DNA of 43,988 bases from an uncultured Verrucomicrobiota bacterium (GCA_937996795.1 CALKUH010000048.1:1-43988); one strand, 5' to 3'; positions 26,610 through 35,827 are shown, counted from the stretch's first letter. Program-made: numbers and translations. Notes: a model not told the origin generated them from the sequence alone.

Positions 26610-27587
26610 TTAGTTCAATCTGGCCTTCGGCTGTGTGGTTTCGCGGTCGGCGCGATAGGCCTGGATGATTTTTTGCACCATGGGATGGCGCACGACGTCG
26701 GCTTCGGAAAGTTCGAGGATCGAGATGCCTTCGACGTTGCGCAGGGTGCGGCGGGCCTCGAGCAGGCCGGAGGTCTTGTTCGACGGCAGGTCCACCTGCG
26801 TCAGGTCGCCGGTGATGACGCATTTGGAATCGAAGCCGAGGCGCGTGAGGAACATCAGCATCTGTTCCGGCGTGGTGTTCTGCGCCTCGTCGAGGATGAC
26901 GAACGCATCGTTGAGCGTGCGGCCGCGCATGTAGGCGAGCGGCGCGACCTCAATGATGCCGCGCTCGGTGCTGCGCTCGATGCGTTCCGGGCCCATCATG
27001 TCGTACAACGCGTCGTAGAGCGGACGCAGGTAGGGCAGGACTTTTTGCTGCAAATCGCCCGGCAGGAAGCCGAGGTTTTCGCCGGCCTCGACCGCGGGCC
27101 GCGTGAGGATGATGCGGCTGACGTCTCCGCTGAGCAGGCTCGACACGGCCATGGCCATCGCGAGGTAGGTTTTCCCGGTGCCCGCGGGACCGATGCCGAA
27201 GACAAAATCGCGCGTGCGGATGGCCTCGAGGTATTGGAGCTGGCCGAAGGTGCGTGCAAAAATCGGGGCCTTGCCGTCGGCCACGTCGATGCGGTTTTCG
27301 TACAGCCGCTCCAGTTCCTGTTCGCGCCCGTCGAGGAACGCCTGCACCGCGTAGGCGATGCCGGGTTCGCGCAGCGACACGCCGCTCTGGCGCGCGACGC
27401 GCAGGGTGTCGAGCAACTGCTGCACGCGCCGCGCCTGCGCCGCCTCGCCCTCGATTTTCACCCACAGGTCGCGCGCGGTCAGGCGCACGCCGAACGCCTG
27501 CTCCAGGCGCCCGAGCAATTCCCCGCGCCGGCCCAGCAGGTCCTGGACTTCCCGGGCATTGTCGAAATGAAGGGTGAACTCAGGCAT
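26610..27587 (-). CDS. phoH: PhoH-like ATPase
   Basis: The 325-residue protein has an N-terminal KH-like part (about 1-65) and a RecA-like ATPase. The P-loop is GPAGTGKT (133-140); the Walker B motif is VILDEAQN, followed by the conserved TRLGFDSKCVITGDLTQVDLP region. Relatives associate with YbeY and RNA. ATG 27587 is chosen because it overlaps the HIT stop by eight bases and gives the usual family length. The following gene is ybeY, 22 bases downstream. Confidence 0.95.
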   Translation of the reverse strand: MPEFTLHFDNAREVQDLLGRRGELLGRLEQAFGVRLTARDLWVKIEGEAAQARRVQQLLDTLRVARQSGVSLREPGIAYAVQAFLDGREQELERLYENRIDVADGKAPIFARTFGQLQYLEAIRTRDFVFGIGPAGTGKTYLAMAMAVSSLLSGDVSRIILTRPAVEAGENLGFLPGDLQQKVLPYLRPLYDALYDMMGPERIERSTERGIIEVAPLAYMRGRTLNDAFVILDEAQNTTPEQMLMFLTRLGFDSKCVITGDLTQVDLPSNKTSGLLEARRTLRNVEGISILELSEADVVRHPMVQKIIQAYRADRETTQPKARLN

Positions 27588-28059
27588 CGAAGGCGGGTTT
27601 GAGCCGGGCATACAGGTCGTCGAGCGCCTGCGGGACCACGGTGACGTCGGCCAGCACCGGCATGAAATTGGTGTCGCCGACCCAGCGCGGCACGATGTGC
27701 TGGTGCAGGTGGTCGCGCAGCCCGGCGCCGGCGGCGTGGCCGAGGTTGTAGCCGACATTAAAGCCCTGCGGTTTCATTTCCGCGGTCAGGATCCGCACCG
27801 AGCGCTCCGTGAGGTCCATCAATTCGATCCGCTCCTCGCGCGTCAGGTCGGCGAGCTGCGCGATGTGGCGGTAGGGGCAGACCATCAGGTGCCCGCCCGT
27901 GTACGGGTAGCGGTTCATCACGACCGCGCAGGTCTTCCCCCGGTGCAACAGGTGGTTCCGCGCGTCGTCGGACGCGCCAAACATGTCGCACAGGAAGCAG
28001 GTTTCATCGCGGGGGGCGAGGATGTATTCGATGCGCCAGGGCGCCCACACGTTGCTCAT
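27580..28059 (-). CDS. HIT family nucleotide hydrolase/phosphorylase
   Basis: A 159-residue protein with the histidine triad HLHQHI (His117, His119, His121; family form HxHxH). An N-terminal CFLC pair (Cys21, Cys24) suggests a structural metal site, as in the Ap4A-phosphorylase-like branch, and the GGHLMVCPYRH motif (55-65) fits that branch. Likely substrates are dinucleoside polyphosphates, but this is inferred. It is the first gene of the operon with phoH and ybeY, and lies 44 bases from a divergent gene. Confidence 0.9.
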   Translation of the reverse strand: MSNVWAPWRIEYILAPRDETCFLCDMFGASDDARNHLLHRGKTCAVVMNRYPYTGGHLMVCPYRHIAQLADLTREERIELMDLTERSVRILTAEMKPQGFNVGYNLGHAAGAGLRDHLHQHIVPRWVGDTNFMPVLADVTVVPQALDDLYARLKPAFDA

Positions 28060-28103
28060 GTGGATTCCGTGGGGCGGCGGGCGGATTTGACGCGCATCGG
28101 CAT

Positions 28104-29018
28104 ATGAGGCAGTCTAGTGCGCTGTTCCAAGGTGTCAAGGTGCGCCCCTTTCACTCACTCCGCCATCCCCTGATGTTCATCTGGATGTGCGCCGGCCTGC
28201 TGTTGGCCGGCGCCGCCTGGTGGTGGTGGCGCGCGCCCTCCGCCGGCGATCCCACGCTCTCGCCGCTCGCGCGCCGCGCGCTGGCGGAGGCGCCCGGTCC
28301 CTATCACACGGCCCGAAGCGACACCGTCGAGGTCTATGCGATGGCGCCGGAGGCCGCGGGTGCGATGCTGGATGAAGCGAACTTCGCGCTCGTGCGCATC
28401 GCGGGCTCGCTCGGGGTGGCGCTGCCCGCGCGGCCGGTGCGGGTGATCCTGGTCCCGGGCGATGCGCTGTGGGCGCAACTGGGGCGGGAGCGCGGGTTCC
28501 GGCCCGACAGCCTGGCGCTGAACTGGCGCGATGAAGTGTTTCTCAAGGACGACGGCGAACAGGCGGCGCGTCCGGATCGTGTGGCCCATGAACTGGTCCA
28601 TTTCGTCTTGCGCGAAGCCTACGGCGACCGGGTTCCGCTCTGGCTCGACGAAGGGCTGGCCGGGCGCGTGGGCCTCAAGGTCAGCCGCGCCTACCGCGCG
28701 GTGCGCGGGCGCCGCGTAACCGGCGAGTGGCCGGGGCTCCCGGCGGAATCCGTCGAGCCCTTGCGCGTCTTGACGAGCCGCACCGCGCTGCCGGATGATC
28801 CCGCCGCCGCCCGCGCCTTCTATCGCGCGGCGGAGGAACTGGTCGCGGTGATTGAGGATCGCATCGGCGCGTCCCAGCTCCCGGGGTACGTGGCGGAGGT
28901 GATCGCAGGCGCCGACTGGCGCGCGGCGCTGGAGAAACGGGTGAACGGGACGTCGCTGCGGGGTACGGATGTGGACGAGGTGGTGCGCCGGCGTGTCGCG
29001 GCGCCGCGGAAACTGTGA
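28104..29018 (+). CDS. Membrane-anchored HExxH zinc peptidase-like protein
   Basis: A 304-residue protein with one N-terminal hydrophobic segment (about 24-42, many Trp at its end). The zinc motif is HELVH at 162-166, and Glu183 in WLDEGLA is the probable third ligand, as in gluzincins of the peptidase MA-like group. The domain is likely periplasmic. A second ATG at 28173 could be the true start and would leave the anchor intact; the first has no clear ribosome site. Its stop overlaps the holA start, so it opens a five-gene operon. The substrate is unknown. Confidence 0.82.
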   Translation: MRQSSALFQGVKVRPFHSLRHPLMFIWMCAGLLLAGAAWWWWRAPSAGDPTLSPLARRALAEAPGPYHTARSDTVEVYAMAPEAAGAMLDEANFALVRIAGSLGVALPARPVRVILVPGDALWAQLGRERGFRPDSLALNWRDEVFLKDDGEQAARPDRVAHELVHFVLREAYGDRVPLWLDEGLAGRVGLKVSRAYRAVRGRRVTGEWPGLPAESVEPLRVLTSRTALPDDPAAARAFYRAAEELVAVIEDRIGASQLPGYVAEVIAGADWRAALEKRVNGTSLRGTDVDEVVRRRVAAPRKL

Positions 29019-30172
29019 TGGCAAAGAAAACGGAACAGGTTAAGCCGGCGGAAGGCGGAGCTGAAGGTCCCGTCTGGCTCGTCTGGGGCGGCGATGAGTT
29101 CATGGTCAGCCGCCATGCGCGGGAACTGGTCAACGGGCTGTGCCCGCCCGACCAGCAGGCGCTGGGCCTGGAAATCGTCGAGGGGCGCGTCGAGGTGGTC
29201 GACGCCGCCGTGGCCGCCCTGCGGAAATGCCGTGCCGCGGTCAACACGGTCGGATTCTTCGGCTCTTCGAAAACCGTCTGGTTGCGCGAGGCCAGCTTCT
29301 TCTATGAATCCATCGTAGGCCGTTCCGCCGCCGTCAAGGAGGAGTCGGCGAAACTGGCCGATGACATCAAGCGGGGGTTGATGGCGGGCCAGAAGCTGGT
29401 CATCAGCGCCTCCAAGGTCGACCGGCGCTCCGCGTTCTACAAGGCCTGCCAGGCCGGCGCCACGGTCCGTGAATTCGCCGTGCCGGAAAAGCCGCACGAG
29501 CGCGAGAAATACGCGCGCGAGGTGATCCGCCACCTGCTCGACGAGGCAAGCCTGCGCGCGTCCGCCGTCGCCATCGAGGCGCTGCTGGGCAAGGCGGGCG
29601 CGGATTCGCGCCAGCTCCACATTGAGATGGAGAAATTGCGGACCTATCTCGGCGCGCGCAAGGAAATCACCGAGCAGGATGTGCGCCTCATGGTGTCGCC
29701 CGCGCGCGAAACGGCGGCGTGGGACCTGGCGGACGCGATGGGCGAACGCGACCTCGCGAAGGCGCTGGACGTGCTGCGCCAGCTGATCTTCCAGGGCGAG
29801 ACCGCCTTCCGCCTCATCATGGGCCTGCAATCGCGTGTGCGCGAATTGATCGTCTTCCGCACCTGCCTCGACCAGCGCTGGCTCCGGGTCTCCGGCGAGA
29901 ACCCCTGGTACCGCGCGGAGTGGTTCGGCGCCGGCGAGGCGGAACCCCTGTTCGCCGATCTGCCGGACACGCTGCATCCGGCGAAGTTGAACCCCTTCCG
30001 CGCCGGGCGCCTCGGCGCGCAGGCGAACCGCTACCAGCGCGCCGAGCTCGTGCGCGCGCAGCAGACCCTGCTCGACATGCACGAGCGCATGATCAGCGCG
30101 GGGGCGCCGCACAGCCTGCTGCTTGAACTCGGACTCATCACCATCATCGGGAAACAACGCCATGCCGCATAA
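29018..30172 (+). CDS. holA: DNA polymerase III delta subunit
   Basis: Delta is the clamp-loader subunit that opens the beta clamp. The 384-residue product has the N-terminal domain with a GGDEF-like WGGDEFMVSRHA motif (a common HolA start), the strand LVISASKVDRRSAFYKA, an AWDLADAMGERDLAKAL stretch, and the C-terminal helical domain with NPFRAGRLGAQANRYQRAEL. Length is slightly above the usual 340. ATG 29018 overlaps the peptidase stop by one base, and its end overlaps the DUF3108 gene by 11. Confidence 0.85.
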   Translation: MAKKTEQVKPAEGGAEGPVWLVWGGDEFMVSRHARELVNGLCPPDQQALGLEIVEGRVEVVDAAVAALRKCRAAVNTVGFFGSSKTVWLREASFFYESIVGRSAAVKEESAKLADDIKRGLMAGQKLVISASKVDRRSAFYKACQAGATVREFAVPEKPHEREKYAREVIRHLLDEASLRASAVAIEALLGKAGADSRQLHIEMEKLRTYLGARKEITEQDVRLMVSPARETAAWDLADAMGERDLAKALDVLRQLIFQGETAFRLIMGLQSRVRELIVFRTCLDQRWLRVSGENPWYRAEWFGAGEAEPLFADLPDTLHPAKLNPFRAGRLGAQANRYQRAELVRAQQTLLDMHERMISAGAPHSLLLELGLITIIGKQRHAA

Positions 30173-31013
30173 ATGCATTCCCGCCGTGTTGCTCCTCGCG
30201 GTATTCACGTTGCTGGCCGGGCCGTCGCGCGCGGATGCGGCGACCTCCCTGTGGTTCGAGGTCGGCGAGGAGCTGACCTACAAACTCCACTGGGGCGTCA
30301 TCCATGTCGGCGAATCGCGTGTCACGACCGAGTGGGTCGAGGAGGACGGCCGCCGCCTGCTCGCGATCCGCTACCGCACGCGCAGCAACGCGTTTCTGGA
30401 TCGCATCTACCGCGTCGACGACACGGTGGAGTCGATCATCGACCCCGCGACGTTCCTGCCGGTTCGCTTTACGAAGATCCTCAACGAGGGTCGTTACCGC
30501 GCCGACGAAGTCACCGTGTTTGACCATGCCGCGCGCAAGGCGGTGTGGACGAACCGCCGGAAGAATGAGACCCGCGAATTCGAGATTGAGCCGGATACGC
30601 GCGACCTGGTGACATTCATGTACTACATGCGCCAGATCGAATTCAAAACGGGGGAACGTCCGCAGTATCGCGTCATGGCGGATGAAAAGTTGTATGATGT
30701 CTGGCTTAATGTCGGCAAGGTCGAGACGATGAAGCTCGAGAAATACGGCAAGGTGAAAAGCATCAAGATCACGCCGGACGCCGCGTTCCAGGGTTTGTTT
30801 GTGCGCAAAGGAAAGATCGACATCTGGGTGTCGCAGGACACGCGCCGCGTCGCGACGCGCCTGCAGGCGACCGTTCCGGTGGCGGACGTGCACATCAATT
30901 TGTATGAGGTACGCGGCCCCGGGAATGACGCCTGGGTTCAAGGCGGCAGCAATGTCACCGCGCAGGTGACCCGCCGTGCCGTGCCCGTGGAGGAGGCCGA
31001 ACATGTCCATTAG
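30162..31013 (+). CDS. DUF3108 family secreted protein
   Basis: The 283-residue protein begins with a signal peptide (about 1-25, hydrophobic LLLAVFTLLAG). The mature part has the DUF3108 pattern: EELTYKLHWGVIHVGESRV near 34-52, repeated beta strands, and a C-terminal GKIDIWVSQDTRRVATRL stretch. The family is periplasmic or outer-membrane associated and of unknown function. It overlaps holA upstream and the heptose kinase downstream, so it is translated as part of the LPS-linked operon and might serve the envelope. Confidence 0.88.
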   Translation: MPHKCIPAVLLLAVFTLLAGPSRADAATSLWFEVGEELTYKLHWGVIHVGESRVTTEWVEEDGRRLLAIRYRTRSNAFLDRIYRVDDTVESIIDPATFLPVRFTKILNEGRYRADEVTVFDHAARKAVWTNRRKNETREFEIEPDTRDLVTFMYYMRQIEFKTGERPQYRVMADEKLYDVWLNVGKVETMKLEKYGKVKSIKITPDAAFQGLFVRKGKIDIWVSQDTRRVATRLQATVPVADVHINLYEVRGPGNDAWVQGGSNVTAQVTRRAVPVEEAEHVH

Positions 31014-32007
31014 CCGTTCCCGTGCCCGCGCGCTGACCGCGCGGTTTTCACGCCAAAAGCTGCTGGTGGTGGGCGACCTGATGCTCGACCACTACATCCA
31101 CGGGCAGGTGAGCCGCATTTCACCGGAAGCCCCGGTGCCCGTCCTGCACGTCACGCGCGAGGCCAGCGTGCCGGGCGGCGCGTGCAACGTGGCGGCGAAT
31201 GTGCGCGCGCTGGGCGGCGCGGCGGCCGTCGCGGGCGTGGTGGGGCGCGACGCGCACGGGCGCTCGCTCCTGCGGCTGTTGAACAAGGCCGGCATCGCCA
31301 CCGAAGCCGTGCTGCGGCTGGGCCATGTGCCCACCACGGTGAAGACCCGCATTGTGGCGGACCGCCAGCAGGTGGTCCGCGTGGACTGGGAAAAACACGT
31401 GCAGTTCCAGGCGCGGCATCTGGCGGACTTCTCGCGCCGGCTGGATCGCGCGCTCGCCGGGGTGACCGCGGTCGTGATCGAGGATTACAGCAAGGGCGTG
31501 GTGCAGCAGCCGGTCGTCGATGCGCTGCTCGCCGCGGCGCGCCGCAAAAAGATTCCGGTCGGCCTGGATCCCAAGGACAACTATGACCTGCAGGTGGACG
31601 GCATCACCCTCGCGAAGCCGAACCGCAAGGAGGCCTTTGCCCATGCCGGCATAAAGGATGCCGGGCCGCACGAGGACCCGTTGCAGGACCGCGCGCTCTT
31701 GCGTGTGGCCGAAACGTTGCTGGCGAAGTGGAAGCCCCGGATGCTCATGGTCACGCTGGGCGCGCACGGGTTGCTGCTCGCCGCGCCCGGAAAAGCGCCG
31801 CGCCATGTGCCCACCCGCGCACGCGAGGTGTTCGACCTGAGCGGGGCGGGGGACACGGTCATCGCCACCTGCATGCTCGCGCTGGCGGCGGGCGCGGATT
31901 TCGAGACCGCGGCCGAACTCGCCAACTATGCCGCGGGCGTCGTCGTTGGCAAACTCGGCACCGCCACCTGTTCGCGCGACGAACTGCTGGCCTATTTGCA
32001 GGGATGA
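31003..32007 (+). CDS. rfaE1: D-glycero-beta-D-manno-heptose-7-phosphate kinase
   Basis: A PfkB-family sugar kinase that makes heptose-1,7-bisphosphate for the LPS inner core. The 334-residue product has the N-terminal VVGDLMLDHYIHG motif, a GGACNVAANVRALGG stretch (about 56-70), PNRKEAF, and the C-terminal DLSGAGDTVIA motif with the catalytic Asp. In many bacteria this domain is fused to an adenylyltransferase (HldE); here it stands alone. ATG 31003 overlaps the previous stop by 11 bases, and the stop overlaps kdsB. Confidence 0.92.
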   Translation: MSISRSRARALTARFSRQKLLVVGDLMLDHYIHGQVSRISPEAPVPVLHVTREASVPGGACNVAANVRALGGAAAVAGVVGRDAHGRSLLRLLNKAGIATEAVLRLGHVPTTVKTRIVADRQQVVRVDWEKHVQFQARHLADFSRRLDRALAGVTAVVIEDYSKGVVQQPVVDALLAAARRKKIPVGLDPKDNYDLQVDGITLAKPNRKEAFAHAGIKDAGPHEDPLQDRALLRVAETLLAKWKPRMLMVTLGAHGLLLAAPGKAPRHVPTRAREVFDLSGAGDTVIATCMLALAAGADFETAAELANYAAGVVVGKLGTATCSRDELLAYLQG

Positions 32008-32771
32008 CGGCGATGTCTGTCGTGATTGTCATTCCCGCCCGTTACGGTTCCACGCGACTGCCGGGCAAGCCGTTGCTCCCCCTATGCGGCAAACCGCTGA
32101 TCCAATGGGTGTACGAACGTGCCCGCCAGAGCACGCGCGCGGCGCGGGTGCGCGTGGCGACGGATGACGACCGCATCCTGCGCGCGGTGCTGGCGTTCGG
32201 CGGCGAGGCCGTGATGACGCGCGAGGACCATCCGTCGGGCACGGATCGCATTGCGGAAGCCGTGCAGGATCTGCGCGCGGACGCGGTCATCAACGTGCAG
32301 GGCGACGAGCCCCTGATCGATCCCTCATTGATCGACGCGCTGGCCGATGCGCTCACGGGGCCGGACCCGTGGGACATGGTCACCGCCGCGACGCCGATCC
32401 GAAACGTGGAGGAACTGCGGAACCCCGCCGTGGTCAAGGTGGTGTGGGGCGCGGAGCATCGCGCGCTCTACTTTTCCCGCGAGGCCATCCCGCATGTGCG
32501 CGACGCGCGGGGCGATGCGCAGGTGCTGGCCGCCGGGCTGCACTGGCGGCACATCGGCGTCTACGGCTACCGTCGCGCGTTCCTTGAGGCGGTCGTGCAG
32601 GCGCCGCCGTGCGCGCTGGAGCAGGCGGAAAAGCTGGAACAGTTGCGTGCCTTGCACCTCGGCGCGCGGATGAAAGTCATCGAATCGGCCCACTTCGGAC
32701 TCGGCGTTGACACGCCGGAAGACATGCCGCGCGCCGAAGCCGCCCTGCGCGCCGCCGGTCTGGCGCGGTAG
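32004..32771 (+). CDS. kdsB: 3-deoxy-manno-octulosonate cytidylyltransferase
   Basis: Activates Kdo as CMP-Kdo for lipid A core synthesis. The 255-residue enzyme starts with the nucleotidyltransferase motif PARYGSTRLPGKPL (about 11-24), has HPSGTDRIAEA, INVQGDEP, and HIGVYGYRRAFL. ATG 32004 overlaps the kinase stop (ATGA); an ATG at 32013 is an alternative. With the heptose kinase it shows that the host makes an LPS inner core. It converges with xylB, only 19 bases apart, without a visible hairpin terminator. Confidence 0.96.
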   Translation: MTAMSVVIVIPARYGSTRLPGKPLLPLCGKPLIQWVYERARQSTRAARVRVATDDDRILRAVLAFGGEAVMTREDHPSGTDRIAEAVQDLRADAVINVQGDEPLIDPSLIDALADALTGPDPWDMVTAATPIRNVEELRNPAVVKVVWGAEHRALYFSREAIPHVRDARGDAQVLAAGLHWRHIGVYGYRRAFLEAVVQAPPCALEQAEKLEQLRALHLGARMKVIESAHFGLGVDTPEDMPRAEAALRAAGLAR

Positions 32772-32790
32772 ATCGCGACGACCCGAAGCG

Positions 32791-34362
32791 CTAGGTCAAC
32801 GCGTCGGCTTCAAATCGCGCGTAGGCCTTGAGCAATTCCTGATACACGGGGGCCGTGGCCGGATTCGGCTTCACCTTGCGGCTTGGGTCGCGGACGGTGA
32901 ACGGCGCGACCAGCTCACGCCAGCCCGCGGGTTTCCCGGTGGCCTGCAACCATCCGTGCGCGGCGATGAGGGCTGCGCCTACGGCGGCGCTCTTCGCAAT
33001 TGCAAACGGCTGGGCGGGACACTGGAACACATCGGCCATCACCTGCAACACCGCCGGGTCCCCCGACGCGCCGCCGGTGGCGTTGATTTCAGACGGCATG
33101 GCGCCCATCCACTCCGCGTGCAGGCGCATCGTCATCATCTGGGCTTCCACCAGCGCGCGGCAGTTCCCGCCGACGTCGGATTCATCCAGCCCGCGCCGCC
33201 GCACGCCCGGGGCCAGTACTTTCGGAACGATCTCCGTGTCGAACCAGGGCAGCATCAATTTCCCGCTATTGCCCGGCGGCGTCCGCGCCATCGCCGCGCG
33301 ATAGCCGTCCCAGTCCAGGTTGTACTGGTCGCGGATGCGCGCGCGCGCCAACCCGCCGTTCTTGAAGCAATTCAGCGCCATGTACCCGCCCGCCGGCGAG
33401 CCGAAGACATGGCCTTCGCCGCGCGGATCGACGTGGCATGCAGCCATCGTGCCGAAATAGGTGTAGCTCGTGCCCATGCTGATGGCGACCTGCCCGGGCT
33501 CCACGAGCCCCAGGCCCACGACGCTGCACGGATTGTCGCCGGACCAGATGATCGACACACAGGCGGGATTCATCCCGTAGCGCTCGACGAAATAGCGGCT
33601 GATCGGGCCGACGACGGTGCCCGAGGCGGCGAGGGGCGGAAGCTTTGCCGCCAGGCCCGGCGCCGTGGCGGCCAGCGCGCCCGCGTGCCACTGCTTCGAG
33701 CGGATGTCCATCAGGTTCATCCCCGCGCCATCGCCCGGATCGATCGGCGCGATGCGGCCCGAGACGATCGAGCACATGAAGGAGCTGACCAGCGCGATGT
33801 GCGCTGTCTTGCCGTACGCGGCAGGTTCCGTCTTCGCGAACTTCCGGATTTGCGGCCCCGTGAAACGCTCGAAGGCCGCGGAGCCCGTTGCTTCCGCCAC
33901 GGCTGCCGCGCCGCCGAGGGCCGCGGTGATCTCTGTGCATTCCACCGTGGTGGAGGAATCCATCCAGATGGGCGACGTGGCGCGGCTAAAGATGCCGGAC
34001 AGTTGCGCGGCGAGGGGCTTGGCGGGATCAAGCTGCGCCAGGCGCGCGGGCGCATCCGCCGTCAGGTAGACCGACCCGTGCTGCTGGCCCGACCCGGAGA
34101 CGGCGACAATGTCGCGCATCGCCACGCCGGCCTCGACCAGCCGCGCGAGCAGCAGGTCCAGCGCCTCGACCCACATCAGGGGCGGCGCATGCACGACCGT
34201 CGGGTCGGCGCTGCGCAGCGTGCCGTCCTGGGCGCCGTACTGCGGCAGCGCCTGCTCGAAATTAACCGAGACGTCCGCCACCGCCCGGCGATCGTCCAGG
34301 TTGAGGACGACCGCCGAGAGGCTTTGCGTGCTGGAGTCGAGGCCGAGGACGAGCCGCGCCAT
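32791..34362 (-). CDS. xylB: Xylulokinase (FGGY family)
   Basis: Phosphorylates D-xylulose to xylulose 5-phosphate. The 523-residue protein has the FGGY N-terminal LVLGLDSSTQSLSAVV motif (4-19), a GSGQQHGSVYL motif with the catalytic region, the WMDSST and PIWMDSSTT stretch, and a C-terminal NATGGASGDPAVLQVMADVFQ stretch. Length is slightly above the usual 480-500. The gene starts three bases after the xylA stop, so the two are translated together. It is on the strand opposite to the AraC-type regulator. Confidence 0.93.
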   Translation of the reverse strand: MARLVLGLDSSTQSLSAVVLNLDDRRAVADVSVNFEQALPQYGAQDGTLRSADPTVVHAPPLMWVEALDLLLARLVEAGVAMRDIVAVSGSGQQHGSVYLTADAPARLAQLDPAKPLAAQLSGIFSRATSPIWMDSSTTVECTEITAALGGAAAVAEATGSAAFERFTGPQIRKFAKTEPAAYGKTAHIALVSSFMCSIVSGRIAPIDPGDGAGMNLMDIRSKQWHAGALAATAPGLAAKLPPLAASGTVVGPISRYFVERYGMNPACVSIIWSGDNPCSVVGLGLVEPGQVAISMGTSYTYFGTMAACHVDPRGEGHVFGSPAGGYMALNCFKNGGLARARIRDQYNLDWDGYRAAMARTPPGNSGKLMLPWFDTEIVPKVLAPGVRRRGLDESDVGGNCRALVEAQMMTMRLHAEWMGAMPSEINATGGASGDPAVLQVMADVFQCPAQPFAIAKSAAVGAALIAAHGWLQATGKPAGWRELVAPFTVRDPSRKVKPNPATAPVYQELLKAYARFEADALT

Positions 34363-34365
34363 GGG

Positions 34366-35691
34366 TCAGCGACTCCCGAAGATGTATTCGTTGAGGATGT
34401 TCTCGAGCAGCTCCTGCCGCCCGCTGGTCTTGGGCGGTTCGCCCTGCTGGGCGGCCCACTTCTCCAGCGCAGGCAGGTTCGTTTTGCCCTGCATGATCTT
34501 CCTGCCCATGCCCGTGCGCCAGCCGGCGTAGCGATCGGCGATGAACTGTTCGAACACGCCGTCCTCCTTCATGCGATGCGCAATCCGCAGCGCCTGCGCG
34601 AACGTGTCCATGCCGCCGATGTGCGCGTGGAACAGGTCCAGCGTGTCGAAGGACCCGCGGCGCACCTTCGCGTCGAAGTTCAGTCCGCCGTGCTTCAGGC
34701 CGCCCTGCGCGAGCAGGACACGCATGACCGCGACCGCGTCGTAGAGGTTCGTGGGGAACTGGTCCGTGTCCCAGCCGACCGTCTGGTCGCCGCGGTTGAT
34801 GTCGAGCGAGCCGAGCATGCCCGCGTCCGACGACACGCGCAGGTCGTGTTCAAACGAGTGCGTCGCGAGCGTCGCGTGGTTCGCCTCGATGTTCAACTGG
34901 AAGTAGGGGTCGAGGCCGAATTCGCGCAAATAGCCCAGCGCGGTCGCCGCGTCGAAGTCGTACTGGTGCGTCGACGGTTCCTTCGGCTTCGGTTCGATGA
35001 AGAACTTGCCCTTGAAGCCGATCGACTTCGCGTAGTCCACCGCCATGTGCATCATGCGCGCGAGCTGTTCGCGTTCGCGCTTCATGTCCGTGTTGATCAG
35101 CGAGACATAGCCTTCGCGGCCGCCCCAGAACACGTAGCCCGTGCCGCCGAGCTCCACCGTCGCGTCGAGCGCGCGGCGGATCTGCGCCGCCGCCTGCGCG
35201 AACACGCGCGGATCGGGGTTCGTCGCCGCGCCGTGCGTGTAGCGCGGGTGGCTGAACAGGTTCGCCGTGCCCCAGAGCAGCTTGATGCCCGTCGCCTTCT
35301 GCAGGGCCTTCGCCTGCGCGACAATCTCTGCGAGGTTGCGGTTCGACTCGGCGATCGTCGCCCCTTCCGGCGCAATGTCGCGGTCGTGGAAGCACCAGTA
35401 GCCCACGCCGAGCTTGGCCACGAACTCGAAGCACGCGTCCATCGTGCGGCGCGCCACGTCCATCGCGTCCGCGCCCTGGTTCCACGCGCGGTCATACACG
35501 CCGCCGCCGAACGGATCGCCGCCCGTGCCCTTGAACGTGTGCCAGTAGCACACGGCGAACTTCAACTGCTCGGCCATCGTCCGGCCGCCGACCTTCGCCT
35601 TCGGGTCATAGTGTTTGAAGGCGAGCGCGTTGTCGCTGTCCGGACCCTCGTAGCGGATGCGTTTCTTCACTTCGGGAAAATATGCGGCCAT
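34366..35691 (-). CDS. xylA: Xylose isomerase
   Basis: Interconverts D-xylose and D-xylulose with divalent metals. The 441-residue product belongs to the longer class II form. It has the YWCFHDRDIAPEG motif with the active His and Asp, the VFWGGREGY signature, KGKFFIEPKPKEPSTHQYDFD with the metal Glu and conserved Lys, and NIEANHATLATHSFEHDL. ATG 35691 has a strong AGGAGG ribosome site. The divergent AraC gene lies 136 bases away, so control by that regulator is likely. Confidence 0.97.
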   Translation of the reverse strand: MAAYFPEVKKRIRYEGPDSDNALAFKHYDPKAKVGGRTMAEQLKFAVCYWHTFKGTGGDPFGGGVYDRAWNQGADAMDVARRTMDACFEFVAKLGVGYWCFHDRDIAPEGATIAESNRNLAEIVAQAKALQKATGIKLLWGTANLFSHPRYTHGAATNPDPRVFAQAAAQIRRALDATVELGGTGYVFWGGREGYVSLINTDMKREREQLARMMHMAVDYAKSIGFKGKFFIEPKPKEPSTHQYDFDAATALGYLREFGLDPYFQLNIEANHATLATHSFEHDLRVSSDAGMLGSLDINRGDQTVGWDTDQFPTNLYDAVAVMRVLLAQGGLKHGGLNFDAKVRRGSFDTLDLFHAHIGGMDTFAQALRIAHRMKEDGVFEQFIADRYAGWRTGMGRKIMQGKTNLPALEKWAAQQGEPPKTSGRQELLENILNEYIFGSR

Positions 35692-35792
35692 GTGCGTGCT
35701 CCTCCTGTTGTGTCGTGCGGTGCTGCCCGGGGATCGACGGCAGGTCGATCACCGATGGGCGCTAATCCTGCCGGAACCGGCGCGCGCATGCC

Positions 35793-35821
35793 TTGACGAT
35801 TGTGCCACACAATAGCACTAT
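35793..35821 (+). promoter_or_regulatory. Candidate promoter of the AraC-type regulator gene
   Basis: TTGACG at 35793-35798 and CACTAT at 35816-35821 are separated by 17 bases. The ATG is at 35828, six bases after the -10, so a transcript from here would be nearly leaderless. The -10 matches the consensus in three of six positions, so the call is tentative. The spacer contains the palindrome described next. Confidence 0.4.
35799..35813. promoter_or_regulatory. Perfect palindrome between xylA and the AraC-type regulator
   Basis: ATTGTG and CACAAT are perfect arms around CCA. A wider inverted pair, GACGAT (35795-35800) and ATCGTC (35820-35825), brackets it. It is the only palindrome I noticed in the 136-base divergent region and covers the candidate promoter of the regulator. 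Binding by the AraC-type protein or another regulator would explain it. Confidence 0.5.
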
Positions 35822-35827
35822 CGTCTC

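Noticed and set aside
32707..35796. A 1029-codon open frame antisense to xylB and xylA
   Set aside because: Opposite strand to clear xylose genes, low-complexity Arg/Ala/Val composition, no ribosome site or family match.
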